64,000 nucleotides of DNA from JAGVSR01 sp963750715 (GCA_963750715.1 CAVVRP010000014.1:62001-126000), one strand, 5' to 3'; shown: positions 9,477 through 19,105, counted from the first letter of the stretch. The notes: generated from the letters alone by a model not told the origin. Made by a program: numbers and translations.

Positions 9477-10247
9477 TCAGGCTACCTGCGGCGCGGGAAG
9501 CGCATCGAGCAGTCGTACTAGCGTCAAACGCGTCGACCGGTCGAGACGAGCGTCGATCCGCTCCGGACGGAAGTGAAGCTGGAAAGCGCGCAGCACGAAC
9601 CCCGTCCGCTCATCCAGTTCTCCCGACTGCGGCACGCCGTAGCCGTAGCGCGACAGCATCCGTTGGGCTTGCGCGATCTCGTCGCCTCTTGAACCCGGAC
9701 CAAAGCCTGCGTCGGCATCGTCAGCCGGCTCCGGCGGCAGCCACACGCCGACGCCTGCGAGCGCGAGACCCGCCCAATCGAACTTCTCGCCGGGATCTAT
9801 TTTGCGTGACGGCGCCACGTCGGAATGGGCCAGAACCCGCTCGGGTGAAATCGCATTGCGGGCGACGATGTCCTGACACAAGGCCGTTACGGCCTGCATC
9901 TGGACGGCGGGAAATTCCGGATAGCCTAAGGCATGCCCGGGGTTCTGGATCTCGATGCCGATCGACGCCGAATTGATGTCCGCGTCGCCATGCCAGCTGG
10001 ACACGCCGGCATGCCAGGCCCGCATGCTCTCCGCCACCATCTGAATGACACGGCCGTCGACATCGACGACGTAATGGCACGAAACTTTACAATCTGGCCG
10101 CGACAGCACGTCGAGCGCCCGTTCGACGGTTTCAAGCCCGGTGTAATGAAGAATGAGCATGCTCGGCGCTAGGCCGCGGCTGCGCGGCTCGATGTTGGGC
10201 GAAGGAAAGAGATCGCAAACCAACGGGCTGTCGGGTGCGGAAATCAA
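9477..10247 (-). CDS. N-acetylmuramoyl-L-alanine amidase, AmpD-like with peptidoglycan-binding domain
   Basis: A 256-residue Amidase_2 family protein that cleaves the bond between MurNAc and L-Ala in muropeptides. Zinc-site residues are visible: LILHYTG (about residue 33), and LAHSDVAPSRKIDPG (about 140-155), which matches the AmpD HSD...K.DPG segment. A putative peptidoglycan-binding domain fills residues 190-256 (AQRMLSRYGYGVPQSGELDE). No signal peptide is present, which fits a cytosolic wall-recycling amidase of the AmiD/AmpD type. Its ATG overlaps the stop of the upstream DnaJ-like gene (4-base ATGA overlap), so the two form an operon. Confidence 0.9.
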   Translation of the reverse strand: MISAPDSPLVCDLFPSPNIEPRSRGLAPSMLILHYTGLETVERALDVLSRPDCKVSCHYVVDVDGRVIQMVAESMRAWHAGVSSWHGDADINSASIGIEIQNPGHALGYPEFPAVQMQAVTALCQDIVARNAISPERVLAHSDVAPSRKIDPGEKFDWAGLALAGVGVWLPPEPADDADAGFGPGSRGDEIAQAQRMLSRYGYGVPQSGELDERTGFVLRAFQLHFRPERIDARLDRSTRLTLVRLLDALPAPQVA

Positions 10248-10954
10248 GCCTGTGCTCCTGCACGTCGTTCCTGACGGATCGCTTCGTAAGCGGCATTTAC
10301 GGATGCGAGCTTGGCGTTGGCGGCCTTGATGGCGGCGGGGGGCAATCCCCTGGCCATCATCAGGTCGGGATGATGTTCGGCGACGATGGCCCTGTAGCGG
10401 GCCTTGATCGCCTCGTCGGATGCATCCGGCTCGATCTCGAGGACAGCATAGGGGCTTTCGGGATCGTGCACGAACAAGGCGCGGATCTGACGGAAATCCG
10501 TGTCGGAATAGCCGAGGCGATGGGCTACGGTCTTGAGGAAGTGATCTTCAGCCGGATGCAGGACACCGTCGGCGCATGCAACGAACATGAGGCACTCGAA
10601 TACGTTTCGCTTGATGGCCGGCTCGTCCGCCAGCATGCCGCCGATACGGTCAGCGTAAACTTCGAAGCCAGTCACGTCCTGCTTGGCATGATCGTAGACG
10701 CGGCGAACGTTCTCGCGGTCCCTCGGGCCGACCTCCAGAAACCGCTCAAAGGCTTCGGCCTCGGCATTGACCGCAACACCGTCGGCCGCCGCAAGCTTCC
10801 CCGCGAGCGATACGAAAGCCGATGTGAAAGCCGCTGTCTCGTGTCCGCGTTTGCGGGAGGGGAGGCGGAACAGGGACTTTAACCAGCCCCCCCAGCCGCC
10901 GCCCGGTGCTGCATCCGCGTCGGGCGTCTCGATGCTTCGTATTCGATCATCCAT
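10244..10954 (-). CDS. TerB-like/J-domain protein, DjlA-like
   Basis: A 236-residue protein. Residues 40-150 form a helical TerB-like domain (AGKLAAADGVAVNAEAEAFE; CADGVLHPAEDHFL). Residues 165-236 form a J domain with the HPD tripeptide (AEHHPDLM), which stimulates DnaK-type ATPase activity. E. coli DjlA has a membrane anchor; here I see no clear transmembrane helix, so it may be cytosolic. The start MDDRIRSIE is chosen for domain fit. In-frame alternatives exist, including an ATG at 11023. The reading frame also stays open further into the divergent oxoprolinase gene, but that part is antisense. It overlaps the amidase gene by 4 bases. Confidence 0.85.
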   Translation of the reverse strand: MDDRIRSIETPDADAAPGGGWGGWLKSLFRLPSRKRGHETAAFTSAFVSLAGKLAAADGVAVNAEAEAFERFLEVGPRDRENVRRVYDHAKQDVTGFEVYADRIGGMLADEPAIKRNVFECLMFVACADGVLHPAEDHFLKTVAHRLGYSDTDFRQIRALFVHDPESPYAVLEIEPDASDEAIKARYRAIVAEHHPDLMMARGLPPAAIKAANAKLASVNAAYEAIRQERRAGAQA

Positions 10955-11113
10955 GCGGCGGACATTATCTGCTTCACCGCTGCGCTTGAAGCCACCACCG
11001 ACGTTGAATGTCTCACGTTGCATAGGCAGTAGCGTCCCGGAGGCGTTGTGCGGGCCTGCGCTGGAGGTCGTGAGTGGTGTATCAACGGGCGACAATAGCG
11101 ACCGGACAATGCT

Positions 11114-14100
11114 GTGGGGCCATCGAACCGACCAGCTTGGCAGTTTTTCATCGATCGCGGCGGCACCTTCACGGATGTCGTGGGACGCGCGCCGGATGGG
11201 CGTGTCGTCGCCCGCAAGGTTCTGTGTGAAAATGCCGCGCTGTACGAGGACGCGGGCATCGAGGGGATACGCCAGATCATGGCGGCCGCGCCAGCTGAAG
11301 ACACCGTCGGAACCGTTCGAATCGGTACCACGGTTGCAACCAATGCTCTGCTCGAGCGCAAGGGGGCGAATACGCTTCTCGTCATCACGCGCGGCTTCAA
11401 GGACCAGCTCGAAATCGGCACGCAATCGCGACCCGACATTTTCGCCCGCCGCATCGTCAAGCCCGACATGCTCTATCGCCGCGTCGTTGAAGCCCGTGAA
11501 CGCGTCCGCGCCGATGGCACTGTAGAACTGCCGCTCGATGTCGAAAAGCTCACCGCCGACCTCGCCTCCGCGCGCTCCAAGGGCATGCGCTCGGTCGCCA
11601 TCGTCTTCATGCACGCCTACGCCTTTCCCGAACACGAACGTATGGCCGTGGCAATTGCGCGGGACCTGGGCTTCGCCCAGATTTCGGCCAGCCACGAGGT
11701 ATCGGCCCTCGTCCGTCTGGTCGGCCGTGGCGACACGACTGTTGCTGATGCCTACCTTTCCCCGGTTCTCGATGGCTATGTCGCACGCTGTACTGCGCTG
11801 CTCCAGCCGATGACCGACGGCGGCGCCAAGCTTCACTTCATGACGTCGTCGGGTGGTTTGAAATCAGCTGGCATGTTCCATGGCCGCGACGCCATTCTGT
11901 CTGGGCCGGCGGGCGGCATCGTCGGCATGGCCTTGACGGCGCGCGCCGCCGGATACGATCGCGTCATCGGCTTCGACATGGGCGGCACATCGACCGACGT
12001 CTCCCACTTCGCCGGCAGCTTCGAGCGTACGCTCGAAAGCGAAGTTGCCGGCGTGCGCCTGCGCGTGCCGATGCTGGACATTCATACGGTCGCCGCGGGC
12101 GGCGGGTCCATTCTCGACTACGACGGAATGCGATTTCGGGCCGGCCCTGAAAGCGCCGGATCAAACCCCGGCCCGATGTGCTACCGGCGTGACGGCCCCC
12201 TGACAGTGACCGACGCGAATGTGATGCTCGGCAAGCTGAGGCCCGATTTCTTTCCAGCCCTGTTCGGGCCCGCGGGCAATGAACGGATCGACGCTGCCGG
12301 CGTGCGTCTGGCTTTCACCGAGCTTGCCGCGCGAATCGGCAACGACCGCACCGCCGAGGAGGTGGCGGACGGCTTTGTCAGGATCGCGGTCGAAAGCATG
12401 GCGAATGCCATCAAGCGCATCTCGATTGCGAAGGGGCGCGACGTGACGTGCTACGCGCTGCAATGTTTCGGCTCGGCCGGCGGGCAACACGCCTGTCAGG
12501 TCGCCGACACCCTCGATATCGACACGGTCATCGTGCATCCCCTATCGGGATTGCTGTCGGCATACGGCATCGGGCTGGCCCAAATCCGCGCGCATCGGGA
12601 ACTTTCCATCGAGCGCGAACTTGACGACGCGACCATGACTCACATGGCTTGTGAGGCGCGGCGGCTTTCCGAAGAAGCGGCCAAAGAACTCCAGAGCGAG
12701 GGCGTCGACGCAGCCCGCATCGAGACCACGGTGTTCACTCATGTGCGCTACGAAGCGACCGATACGGCGATTGGTGTTCCGCTTACCGATCCGGTCGGCA
12801 TCCGTTCCGCATTCGAACGTCTGCATCTCGAGCGCTTTGGATTCATCTCGCCTGAAAAACGCATGGTCGTCTCCCATATCGAGGTCGAGGGGTTGGGGGG
12901 CGGACTCAATGAGGTGGAAGCTGACCCAACCGAAGCGGACATGATTGCAGCGGGCGAGCCCGCATCCGATCGCCCGGCACCATTCTACTCCCGTGGCCTT
13001 TGGCATGAAGCGTCAGCGTACCGGCGTGAGGCGCTTCGTACAGGGCACAGGCTCGAAGGTCCCGCGCTCGTCATCGAGCCGCACCAGACCGTGGTCTTAG
13101 AAGCCGGATGGTCGCTCAGCGTGACTGCGCGCAACGATCTGGTGCTGCAACGTTCAATGCCGCGCGCCAGGGAAGTGGTGACGACGGCTGCTGATCCCGC
13201 ACTGCTGGAAGTGTTCCACAATCTCTTCATGTCGATCGCCGAACAGATGGGCGAGGCACTGCGCCACACGGCCCAGTCAGTCAACATCAAGGAGCGGCTC
13301 GACTTCAGTTGCGCCATCTTCGATGGCCAAGGGCGGCTGATCGCCAACGCACCGCACGTTCCCGTGCATCTGGGCTCCATGGACAGCGCCGTCGCCACCG
13401 TGATGCGTGACTGCAGCGCCAGTATGCAGCCGGGCGATGTCTACATGCTGAACGCGCCCTACGATGGCGGCACCCACTTGCCCGACATCACGGTCGTCAC
13501 TCCGGTCTATGCCGGTGCGCCGTCCCACGGCGGTGACGCCAAGGCCTCACCATCTTTCTACGTCGCCAGCCGGGGCCATCATGCCGATATCGGCGGCATC
13601 GCTCCTGGGTCGATGAGCCCGCGTGCCAGGCATATCGATGAGGAAGGCGTCTACATCGAAACTTTCAAGCTGGTCGAAGCCGGCCGCTTCCGGGAAGCCG
13701 AAACGCTCGATCTCTTGACGCGCGCTGCCTATCCCGCTCGCAATCCCGTGCAGAACATCGCCGATCTCAAGGCGCAGGTGGCCGCGAACAAGCGCGGCTC
13801 ATCGGAGCTGAAGAAGGCCGTGGACCAGTTCGGTCACGCCGGCGTCGAAGCCTACATGGGTTATGTTCTCGACAATGGCGAGGAGGCCGTGCGCCGGCTC
13901 ATCGGGCGGTTGACGGGCGGGCATGCCCGCGTCGAGACCGACCAGGACACCGCCATTGAGGTCCGCATTTCCATTGATCACACCCACCGCACCGCGCTTG
14001 TGGATTTTACCGGCACCTCCGATGAGCAGCCGAGCAACTTCAACGCCCCAGAATCCGTGACGCGGGCCGCCGTTTTATATGCGTTCCGCGTGCTGATCGG

Positions 14101-14740
14101 CGAGAACATCCCGATGAATGCCGGATGCCTGCGGCCCTTGAAGATCGTTATCCCCGAGCGTTCCATGCTCTCCCCGCGCTATCCCGCCGCCGTCGTCGCT
14201 GGCAACACCGAGACGAGCCAGGTCGTCACCAACGCCCTTTTCGCGGCATTGGGCGCACTCGGCACGTCGCAAGGCACCATGAACAACCTCACGTTCGGCA
14301 ACGATAAGGTGCAATATTACGAGACCATCTGTTCCGGCGCGCCTGCCGGTCCCGGCTTCGACGGCGCCGCCGCCGTCCAAGTCCATATGACCAATACGCG
14401 CCTCACCGATCCGGAAGTACTGGAGTTGCGCTACCCCGTGGTCGTCGACGAATTCTCCATCCGCCGAAACTCGGGCGGCGAGGGCCGCTGGCGTAGCGGC
14501 GACGGCACACGGCGCGTCATCCGCTTTCTCGAACCGATGCATGTCTCGATCCTGTCGGGGTACAGAACCGTGCGGCCACCGGGCGTGAACGGTGGAAAGC
14601 CCGGACAATGCGGCCGAAACATCATCGAGCGCGCAACCGGTGAGACGCAGCCGATGGCCGAATGCGGTGAAGCGTCGATGAACCGGGGCGACCGAATCGT
14701 GATCGAGACGCCCACCGGCGGCGGCTTTGGCGCACTTTGA
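11114..14740 (+). CDS. 5-oxoprolinase/hydantoinase, fused HyuA-HyuB type
   Basis: A 1208-residue cytoplasmic enzyme of the size of full 5-oxoprolinases, which open 5-oxoproline to glutamate using ATP. The HyuA half starts with DRGGTFTDVVG and carries GFDMGGTSTDVS near residue 290. The HyuB half begins near residue 695 (PALLEVFHNLFMSIAEQMG). Related fused proteins act on hydantoins, so the substrate is not certain. The start is GTG at 11114. No better in-frame codon precedes the conserved DRGGTFTD segment, and no clear ribosome binding site is visible. It is divergent from the DjlA-like gene and is followed by the pentapeptide gene after about 100 bases. Confidence 0.88.
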   Translation: MGPSNRPAWQFFIDRGGTFTDVVGRAPDGRVVARKVLCENAALYEDAGIEGIRQIMAAAPAEDTVGTVRIGTTVATNALLERKGANTLLVITRGFKDQLEIGTQSRPDIFARRIVKPDMLYRRVVEARERVRADGTVELPLDVEKLTADLASARSKGMRSVAIVFMHAYAFPEHERMAVAIARDLGFAQISASHEVSALVRLVGRGDTTVADAYLSPVLDGYVARCTALLQPMTDGGAKLHFMTSSGGLKSAGMFHGRDAILSGPAGGIVGMALTARAAGYDRVIGFDMGGTSTDVSHFAGSFERTLESEVAGVRLRVPMLDIHTVAAGGGSILDYDGMRFRAGPESAGSNPGPMCYRRDGPLTVTDANVMLGKLRPDFFPALFGPAGNERIDAAGVRLAFTELAARIGNDRTAEEVADGFVRIAVESMANAIKRISIAKGRDVTCYALQCFGSAGGQHACQVADTLDIDTVIVHPLSGLLSAYGIGLAQIRAHRELSIERELDDATMTHMACEARRLSEEAAKELQSEGVDAARIETTVFTHVRYEATDTAIGVPLTDPVGIRSAFERLHLERFGFISPEKRMVVSHIEVEGLGGGLNEVEADPTEADMIAAGEPASDRPAPFYSRGLWHEASAYRREALRTGHRLEGPALVIEPHQTVVLEAGWSLSVTARNDLVLQRSMPRAREVVTTAADPALLEVFHNLFMSIAEQMGEALRHTAQSVNIKERLDFSCAIFDGQGRLIANAPHVPVHLGSMDSAVATVMRDCSASMQPGDVYMLNAPYDGGTHLPDITVVTPVYAGAPSHGGDAKASPSFYVASRGHHADIGGIAPGSMSPRARHIDEEGVYIETFKLVEAGRFREAETLDLLTRAAYPARNPVQNIADLKAQVAANKRGSSELKKAVDQFGHAGVEAYMGYVLDNGEEAVRRLIGRLTGGHARVETDQDTAIEVRISIDHTHRTALVDFTGTSDEQPSNFNAPESVTRAAVLYAFRVLIGENIPMNAGCLRPLKIVIPERSMLSPRYPAAVVAGNTETSQVVTNALFAALGALGTSQGTMNNLTFGNDKVQYYETICSGAPAGPGFDGAAAVQVHMTNTRLTDPEVLELRYPVVVDEFSIRRNSGGEGRWRSGDGTRRVIRFLEPMHVSILSGYRTVRPPGVNGGKPGQCGRNIIERATGETQPMAECGEASMNRGDRIVIETPTGGGFGAL

Positions 14741-14846
14741 CTATTTGGCAACGCCCGCCATAATTGCGCGGTCGGACTTATCCGCTCCCATTGAAATCGC
14801 GCAAGATTATGCGAACTATCGATTGGAGTTTGGAAGGGAGGACTTC

Positions 14847-15686
14847 GTGCGTCACATCCTCGGGATTTGCACACTTGCAATCGCGCTCGCCGCATCGGTT
14901 GCCCACGCCATCGAGCCGAGGCCCGAGATCCTGGCGCCAGTTTCGCCGGATGCGGATTTCACTGCGCGTCAGATTACTGAGGTGCTCTACAGGGCCGACA
15001 CCGGTGCGCGGCCCGATTTCTCCGGTCACGACCTCACCTACCTCGATCTGTCGGGGCTCGACTTCAAGGGTGCGAGCCTCGCGCGCACAGACCTTTATGG
15101 CACGGACTTCACGGGCGCCAACCTGAAGGGATCGGATCTTTCGAATTCCCGTCTCGATCGTTCTGTCCTGATCCGCGCCGATCTTTCGGGCGCAAACCTC
15201 CAGGGTTCGACGATCTATCGGCCAACGGTGTACTCCGATCTCAACAATCATTACTCTGACGCGCCGCGTTTCGCCGGCGCCTACCTCGTCGGCATTCACA
15301 TGCAGGCGGACATGTCCGGCGCCGACTTCCGTGGCGCCGACTTGACGGATGCGGATTTCAGTCCTCTCGAAGGCCGTCCTGGACAGGGCACGCTGGTGAC
15401 GCTGCCGCGTAATGTGCTCAAGTCGTGCAACTTTGCCGGCGCCAGGCTCGGAAACGTCAACTTTACGCGCGCCGTGCTCACCTTCGCAGCATTTACTGGC
15501 GCGACACTCACCAATGCAAACTTCAGCGGCGCGGATCTCTCACATGCCGACTTCGCGGGAGCCGACATCACCGGCGCGGACCTCACTGGCGCGGACCTCG
15601 ATAGCGCCAATCTTGCGGGCATTCGCGGCCTGGATGCCGTGAGGGGCCTCGACCAAGCGATCAATCTCGACAAGGCGCGCCGCTGA
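14847..15686 (+). CDS. Secreted pentapeptide-repeat protein
   Basis: A 279-residue protein with a clear signal peptide (MRHILGICTLAIALAASVAHA) followed by long runs of A(D/N)LXX pentapeptides from about residue 60 to the C-terminus. These form a right-handed quadrilateral beta helix. I place the start at the GTG at 14847, because GGAAGGGAGG lies just upstream and a signal peptide follows directly. An in-frame ATG at 14727 overlaps the previous gene and would bury the signal peptide. A periplasmic structural or binding role is likely; no specific target is evident. It is unlikely to be a cytosolic gyrase-protecting type because it is exported. Confidence 0.85.
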   Translation: MRHILGICTLAIALAASVAHAIEPRPEILAPVSPDADFTARQITEVLYRADTGARPDFSGHDLTYLDLSGLDFKGASLARTDLYGTDFTGANLKGSDLSNSRLDRSVLIRADLSGANLQGSTIYRPTVYSDLNNHYSDAPRFAGAYLVGIHMQADMSGADFRGADLTDADFSPLEGRPGQGTLVTLPRNVLKSCNFAGARLGNVNFTRAVLTFAAFTGATLTNANFSGADLSHADFAGADITGADLTGADLDSANLAGIRGLDAVRGLDQAINLDKARR

Positions 15687-15748
15687 CACGTGAAAGAGCG
15701 CACCGCCGGTTTCCCAGCGATGCGCGTGCGATTGTGTGGCCAGCGACC

Positions 15749-16192
15749 TCAGGCAGCGGGGTTGGGCTCCGCTTTGGGCGGCGTCGCCGGGCGGTTGCGG
15801 CGCTCTGTCATGAATTGATCGAACTCCGACCGGTCCTTGGCGTGACGCAATCGCTCCAGGAAATCACGGAAATCCCGCTGCTCCTCTTCGAGCCGGCGAA
15901 GAGTGTCCTCGCGATATTCGTCGAATGCGGCGTTGCCGCTCGAGGATGAACCAAAGCCGGACGCGCGCTTCCCACCTTCGCTGCCCCACTTTTGCGTGTT
16001 GCTCCACTTTCCGGTCATCCGCGATTGCCACCGGCTCTTGTCCCCATTCCAACCGCAACCCATTCGTCCGCTCCATATCATGTAAGCCAAAACCGCAAGC
16101 CCAACGGGCCAGAAGACGATGAAGCCGGAAACCATCAGGGCAATCCAAGCCGGCTTGCCCCATTCGTCGAGCTTCATGATCGCTTCGTTCAT
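15749..16192 (-). CDS. DUF2852 membrane protein
   Basis: A 147-residue protein matching the DUF2852 pattern typical of Rhizobiales: an N-terminal stretch (MKLDEWGKPAWIALMVSGF), one or two membrane segments (about residues 14-40), a Trp/Gly-rich linker (CGWNGDKSRW), and a charged coiled coil at 90-130 ending in DQFMTERRNRP. The function of the family is not known. The palindrome at 16230-16254 lies 38-62 bases upstream of its ATG and could be its operator. It is convergent with the pentapeptide gene. Confidence 0.9.
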   Translation of the reverse strand: MNEAIMKLDEWGKPAWIALMVSGFIVFWPVGLAVLAYMIWSGRMGCGWNGDKSRWQSRMTGKWSNTQKWGSEGGKRASGFGSSSSGNAAFDEYREDTLRRLEEEQRDFRDFLERLRHAKDRSEFDQFMTERRNRPATPPKAEPNPAA

Positions 16193-16229
16193 CGCATCCT
16201 CTCTCCAGCGCCACCGGCTGACCTGCTAG

Positions 16230-16254
16230 ATGTGAATGTATATTACATTCACAT
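16230..16254. promoter_or_regulatory. Perfect 11-bp palindrome, candidate TetR-family operator
   Basis: Arms ATGTGAATGTA and TACATTCACAT flank three bases (TAT), a perfect inverted repeat in an otherwise GC-rich region. It lies between the end of the TetR gene (16341) and the start of the DUF2852 gene (16192), with an AT-rich centre that could double as a -10 element. Size, symmetry and position fit a TetR-type operator controlling DUF2852. Binding is inference. Confidence 0.65.
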
Positions 16255-16340
16255 ATGTGGCCCCGCGCTGGCTCGACGTCAAGACCGGAGCTAAGGAATG
16301 TTCGCAGATCGAGAGAGACTAGGCCTGCAGCCGCGGCGTA

Positions 16341-16988
16341 TCAGGACTGGGCGCGGGGCACGCCCACCCCATCAAGGTAGATCAGCGTCGCCGCCTCGAG
16401 CAGCTCCTCGGGAGCCATGGGTATTGACCGCCGCGCCCGGTCGCCCCGGCCGAACAGGGCAGCCGTTCCATGCGCCAGCGACCAGATATGAAGCGCCATC
16501 ATCATCGCCGGTGGGCGCCTTGATGCCGGCAGTTCCGCCAGAACGGCTTCGCAGGCTTCGCGCAGCACGCCGAACGCCTTGTCGCCCTCCGCCCGCACTT
16601 CGGGATACTCGGCCAGCGCCAGTCCCGATTCGAACATCGCGGAAAAGTAGGCGGGCTCGGCTCGCGCGAACTCGAGGTATGCCCGGCCGACCCGTTCGAA
16701 GGCTGGGCGGGGCGAGGGTCGTGCATTATCCCAGGCCTTGGACAGCGCCGCCGTGAAGCTGATGAAACCTTGTCGCGCCACGTCTGCGATCAACGCGTCG
16801 CGATCGCGGAAATGGCGATAAGGTGCGGCCGGCGAAACACCTGCAGCGCGGGCCGCCTCTGCGAATGTGAAACCAGCCGGCCCCTTTTCGGAGATCAGTT
16901 CGAGCGCAGCCTTGATCAGGGCTTCCCGCAGATTGCCATGGTGATAGCCGCGCTTCGCGCCCGGCCCTTCGCTTTTATGCCAGCTCAT
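16341..16988 (-). CDS. TetR/AcrR-family transcriptional regulator
   Basis: A 215-residue DNA-binding protein. Residues 15-60 are a TetR N-terminal helix-turn-helix (GNLREALIKAALELISEKG; FTFAEAARAAGVSPAAPYRHF). The C-terminal half is a helical ligand/dimer domain of the WHG type (RVGRAYLEFARAEPAYFSAMF). The ATG at 16988 precedes the Lys/Arg-rich arm; a TTG 13 codons upstream is also in frame. Neither has a strong ribosome binding site. The ligand is unknown. The neighbouring DUF2852 gene on the same strand has a palindrome in front of it, so that gene is the most likely target. Confidence 0.88.
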   Translation of the reverse strand: MSWHKSEGPGAKRGYHHGNLREALIKAALELISEKGPAGFTFAEAARAAGVSPAAPYRHFRDRDALIADVARQGFISFTAALSKAWDNARPSPRPAFERVGRAYLEFARAEPAYFSAMFESGLALAEYPEVRAEGDKAFGVLREACEAVLAELPASRRPPAMMMALHIWSLAHGTAALFGRGDRARRSIPMAPEELLEAATLIYLDGVGVPRAQS

Positions 16989-17042
16989 GGGAATCTTGTA
17001 GCCCAAAGCTGCATTGGGGTCATCCAATGGCCAGGCGCGGCG

Positions 17043-17714
17043 TTACTTGCAGATGCGCTTCAGGCCATCGCGGCCGTGGCGGGCGAGATCGAGATGGAAA
17101 TGGTCGCGATGAAAGCTGTCAGCTTCGGGTCCAAGCACTGTGGTGAAGTCCCGGCAACTGCCGTCGTGGACCTGACGTAGAAATAGCCGTTCGCGGTCGT
17201 CTCCCCACCAACCGGCCTTGACGGTGATGCGACGGCCGTCGGCGAGCGTGAAGGCGGCGATATCAAGGGCATTGGCGTAGCCGTGTTCCGACAGACGCCC
17301 GCCGGATTGATTGTTCATCGGCCGGCAGGCGTAGGACGCGGCGACGGTCAACTCCGCTAGAGGCGAGCCGAAGTAGTATTGGGCGGCCGGTTCGACCGTT
17401 TCTGCAACCCAGCGGTCCACTTGCGGAATCATAGGGCATCGCAAAAGGGCCGGCGGCCGCATCGAAACGCGCCCGCTCGCAGTGCCCGAAACCGAGAATG
17501 GGCGCGATGCGCCGCAGACGCTGGGACCGCCGAGGGCGGAGCGCGCCTCGATCCAGCGTGTCTGGCGTACGACGCCAGTGGCGAGGCAGACGCTTTCCTC
17601 TTCCTCGCGCCAAGGCTCGTACTTGGCGACAAAATCCGGGCCTCCCGTGCTGCAGCCCGCAAGGACCACGAGGAACGCAACCGCCAGACAGGAAAGACTG
17701 ATACGCAACGACAT
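17043..17714 (-). CDS. Extensin-like C-domain lipoprotein
   Basis: A 223-residue exported protein. The chosen start (17714) gives a lipoprotein signal peptide, with lipobox LAGC at about residue 21; upstream in-frame codons would add a non-signal extension. The mature part contains SYACRPMNNQ, SEHGYANALDIAAF and HFHLDLA, the conserved segments of the bacterial extensin-like C-terminal domain. That domain looks related to D-Ala-D-Ala carboxypeptidase/M15-like zinc folds. Outer-membrane-anchored peptidoglycan processing is therefore plausible but unproven. It lies just upstream of the TetR gene on the same strand (about 55 bases). Confidence 0.85.
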   Translation of the reverse strand: MSLRISLSCLAVAFLVVLAGCSTGGPDFVAKYEPWREEEESVCLATGVVRQTRWIEARSALGGPSVCGASRPFSVSGTASGRVSMRPPALLRCPMIPQVDRWVAETVEPAAQYYFGSPLAELTVAASYACRPMNNQSGGRLSEHGYANALDIAAFTLADGRRITVKAGWWGDDRERLFLRQVHDGSCRDFTTVLGPEADSFHRDHFHLDLARHGRDGLKRICK

Positions 17715-18218
17715 GGCCGGAAACAGTACGCCCGATAACCCTAACGCCGCGTGAACGACCGGCGAGGTTCGGGACACGCATGTGATCAGACTGCTGACAT
17801 ATTCGGACTGTTTTAGGCTAGCGGCGCGGCCACTGTGCGGCATTGCTGCGATTGCGAGCAAATCAAAGGCGCAACAGAGGCAAAGTGGTCATCCGCGTGG
17901 CAATGATGGCGAAGAGGCGGAGCTATCCACAATCCAATCCGCTTTACAAAGAATATGTCACGACCGTCTGATTTTTTAGAGTTAGCTCGTCAACTCGTTG
18001 GAGCACGGAGTTCGTAGTGCAGAGCTGGTAGTGTAGCGTTCCCGCCAGCGCAGTGAGTAGCGAACACCGGCTTGAATTAATGCGTACAGTGGGCGTTGCG
18101 TAGGCGTAGTCTAAACATAAGGCCTTGGCTGTTTTGCCGAGCGTGGTTCTGCCGACATCCCCGCGGTTGTCCTTGCAAAACTCGTGTTCGGCCTGGCCGG
18201 GGGCTGTCATCTTCCCCT
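17715..18218. other. Intergenic region without a recognised gene
   Basis: About 500 bases between the extensin-like gene and a hydrolase. It has lower GC than its neighbours. An 88-codon open frame (17944-18210, minus) has no ribosome binding site, no domain signature and unusual codon use, so I do not call it. No tRNA or terminator was convincing here. Confidence 0.6.
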
Positions 18219-18986
18219 TCAGGGTTCGCTGGCGCGCAGAAAATCAATCACAGCGGCCTTGAACGAGCGGTCCCCGACGGCCTTCAGATGCTCGCGACCA
18301 GCGATGTCGAAGGCCCTGGCGCCGGGGATCAGTCGGGCCAGCTCTTCCGCCGAACCTCCGATGACATCGTTGGTGCCCGCCGCAACGAGCACCGGCACGT
18401 CGAGCCGGGCGAGCGCTTCGGCTGTGATAGGCTGACGCGCAGACCGGATGCATGCCGCCAGCGCCTTGAGATCGCTTCCGGTCTGCTCAGCAAAGGCCCG
18501 AAATGTCCGCGCCGTAGGGTTCTTCACGTCGTCGATCGAGGGCGCTTCGAGCGCATGCGCGATCGGGCCGGTGCCGGCCATGCCGCGCACCATGTTGATG
18601 CCAAGGCCGCCGAAGACGACGGATGCCACCTTGCCAGGGTGCGCCAAAGTCAGGAACGCTGCGATGCGCGCGCCCATCGAGTAGCCGATAACGTGCGACC
18701 GGGTGACGCCGAGGTGATCAAGAAGCCGGCTTGCATCCTCGGCCATCTGCGGGGCGCCATAGGCCGATACGTCGTAAGGTTTCTCGCTGTGCCCATGCCC
18801 GCGGTTGTCGAGCGCGATTACCCTGCGGCCGGCGGCCTTCAGCTGTGAAACCCACCCCGTCGCGACCCAGTTCGTCGCGGCATTGGACGCAAACCCGTGG
18901 ATCAGCAGAACGGGCAGCCCCGAAACGGCGGCGGGCGCCTCGTCGAGATAGGCAATGGCGACGCCTGAGGAATTAAAACTCTGCAC
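18219..18986 (-). CDS. Alpha/beta hydrolase
   Basis: A 255-residue cytosolic alpha/beta-hydrolase of the esterase/C-C hydrolase type. The oxyanion segment is LLIHGFASN (about residue 27), the nucleophile elbow is GYSMGA (about 100), the acid is probably Asp in VAAGTNDVIGG (about 207), and the catalytic His is in GREHLKAV (about 232). An intact catalytic triad and normal length suggest an active enzyme. The substrate cannot be deduced. It stands alone and is divergent from the zinc-finger protein gene. Confidence 0.88.
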   Translation of the reverse strand: MQSFNSSGVAIAYLDEAPAAVSGLPVLLIHGFASNAATNWVATGWVSQLKAAGRRVIALDNRGHGHSEKPYDVSAYGAPQMAEDASRLLDHLGVTRSHVIGYSMGARIAAFLTLAHPGKVASVVFGGLGINMVRGMAGTGPIAHALEAPSIDDVKNPTARTFRAFAEQTGSDLKALAACIRSARQPITAEALARLDVPVLVAAGTNDVIGGSAEELARLIPGARAFDIAGREHLKAVGDRSFKAAVIDFLRASEP

Positions 18987-19105
18987 GTGCTGCGTTCCTG
19001 TCCCGCGACGCGTCCCTGTGGCCTTGCGACTTGGCCTACCATTTGGCCGGCGGTGCGGCTATGTTCGCCCTGTTTTTGACGCGGCAATCTGCTGGATGGA
19101 TGAAT

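Noticed and set aside
10955..11836. Upstream extension of the DjlA-like frame
   Set aside because: It is antisense to the conserved start of the oxoprolinase gene and has no domain; it is open only because of high GC.
17990..18110. Possible tRNA-like stretch
   Set aside because: No acceptor/T-stem pairing and no GTTCGA-type T-loop in the right place.
17944..18210. 88-codon minus frame in an intergenic region
   Set aside because: No ribosome binding site, no conserved pattern, and composition unlike neighbouring genes.
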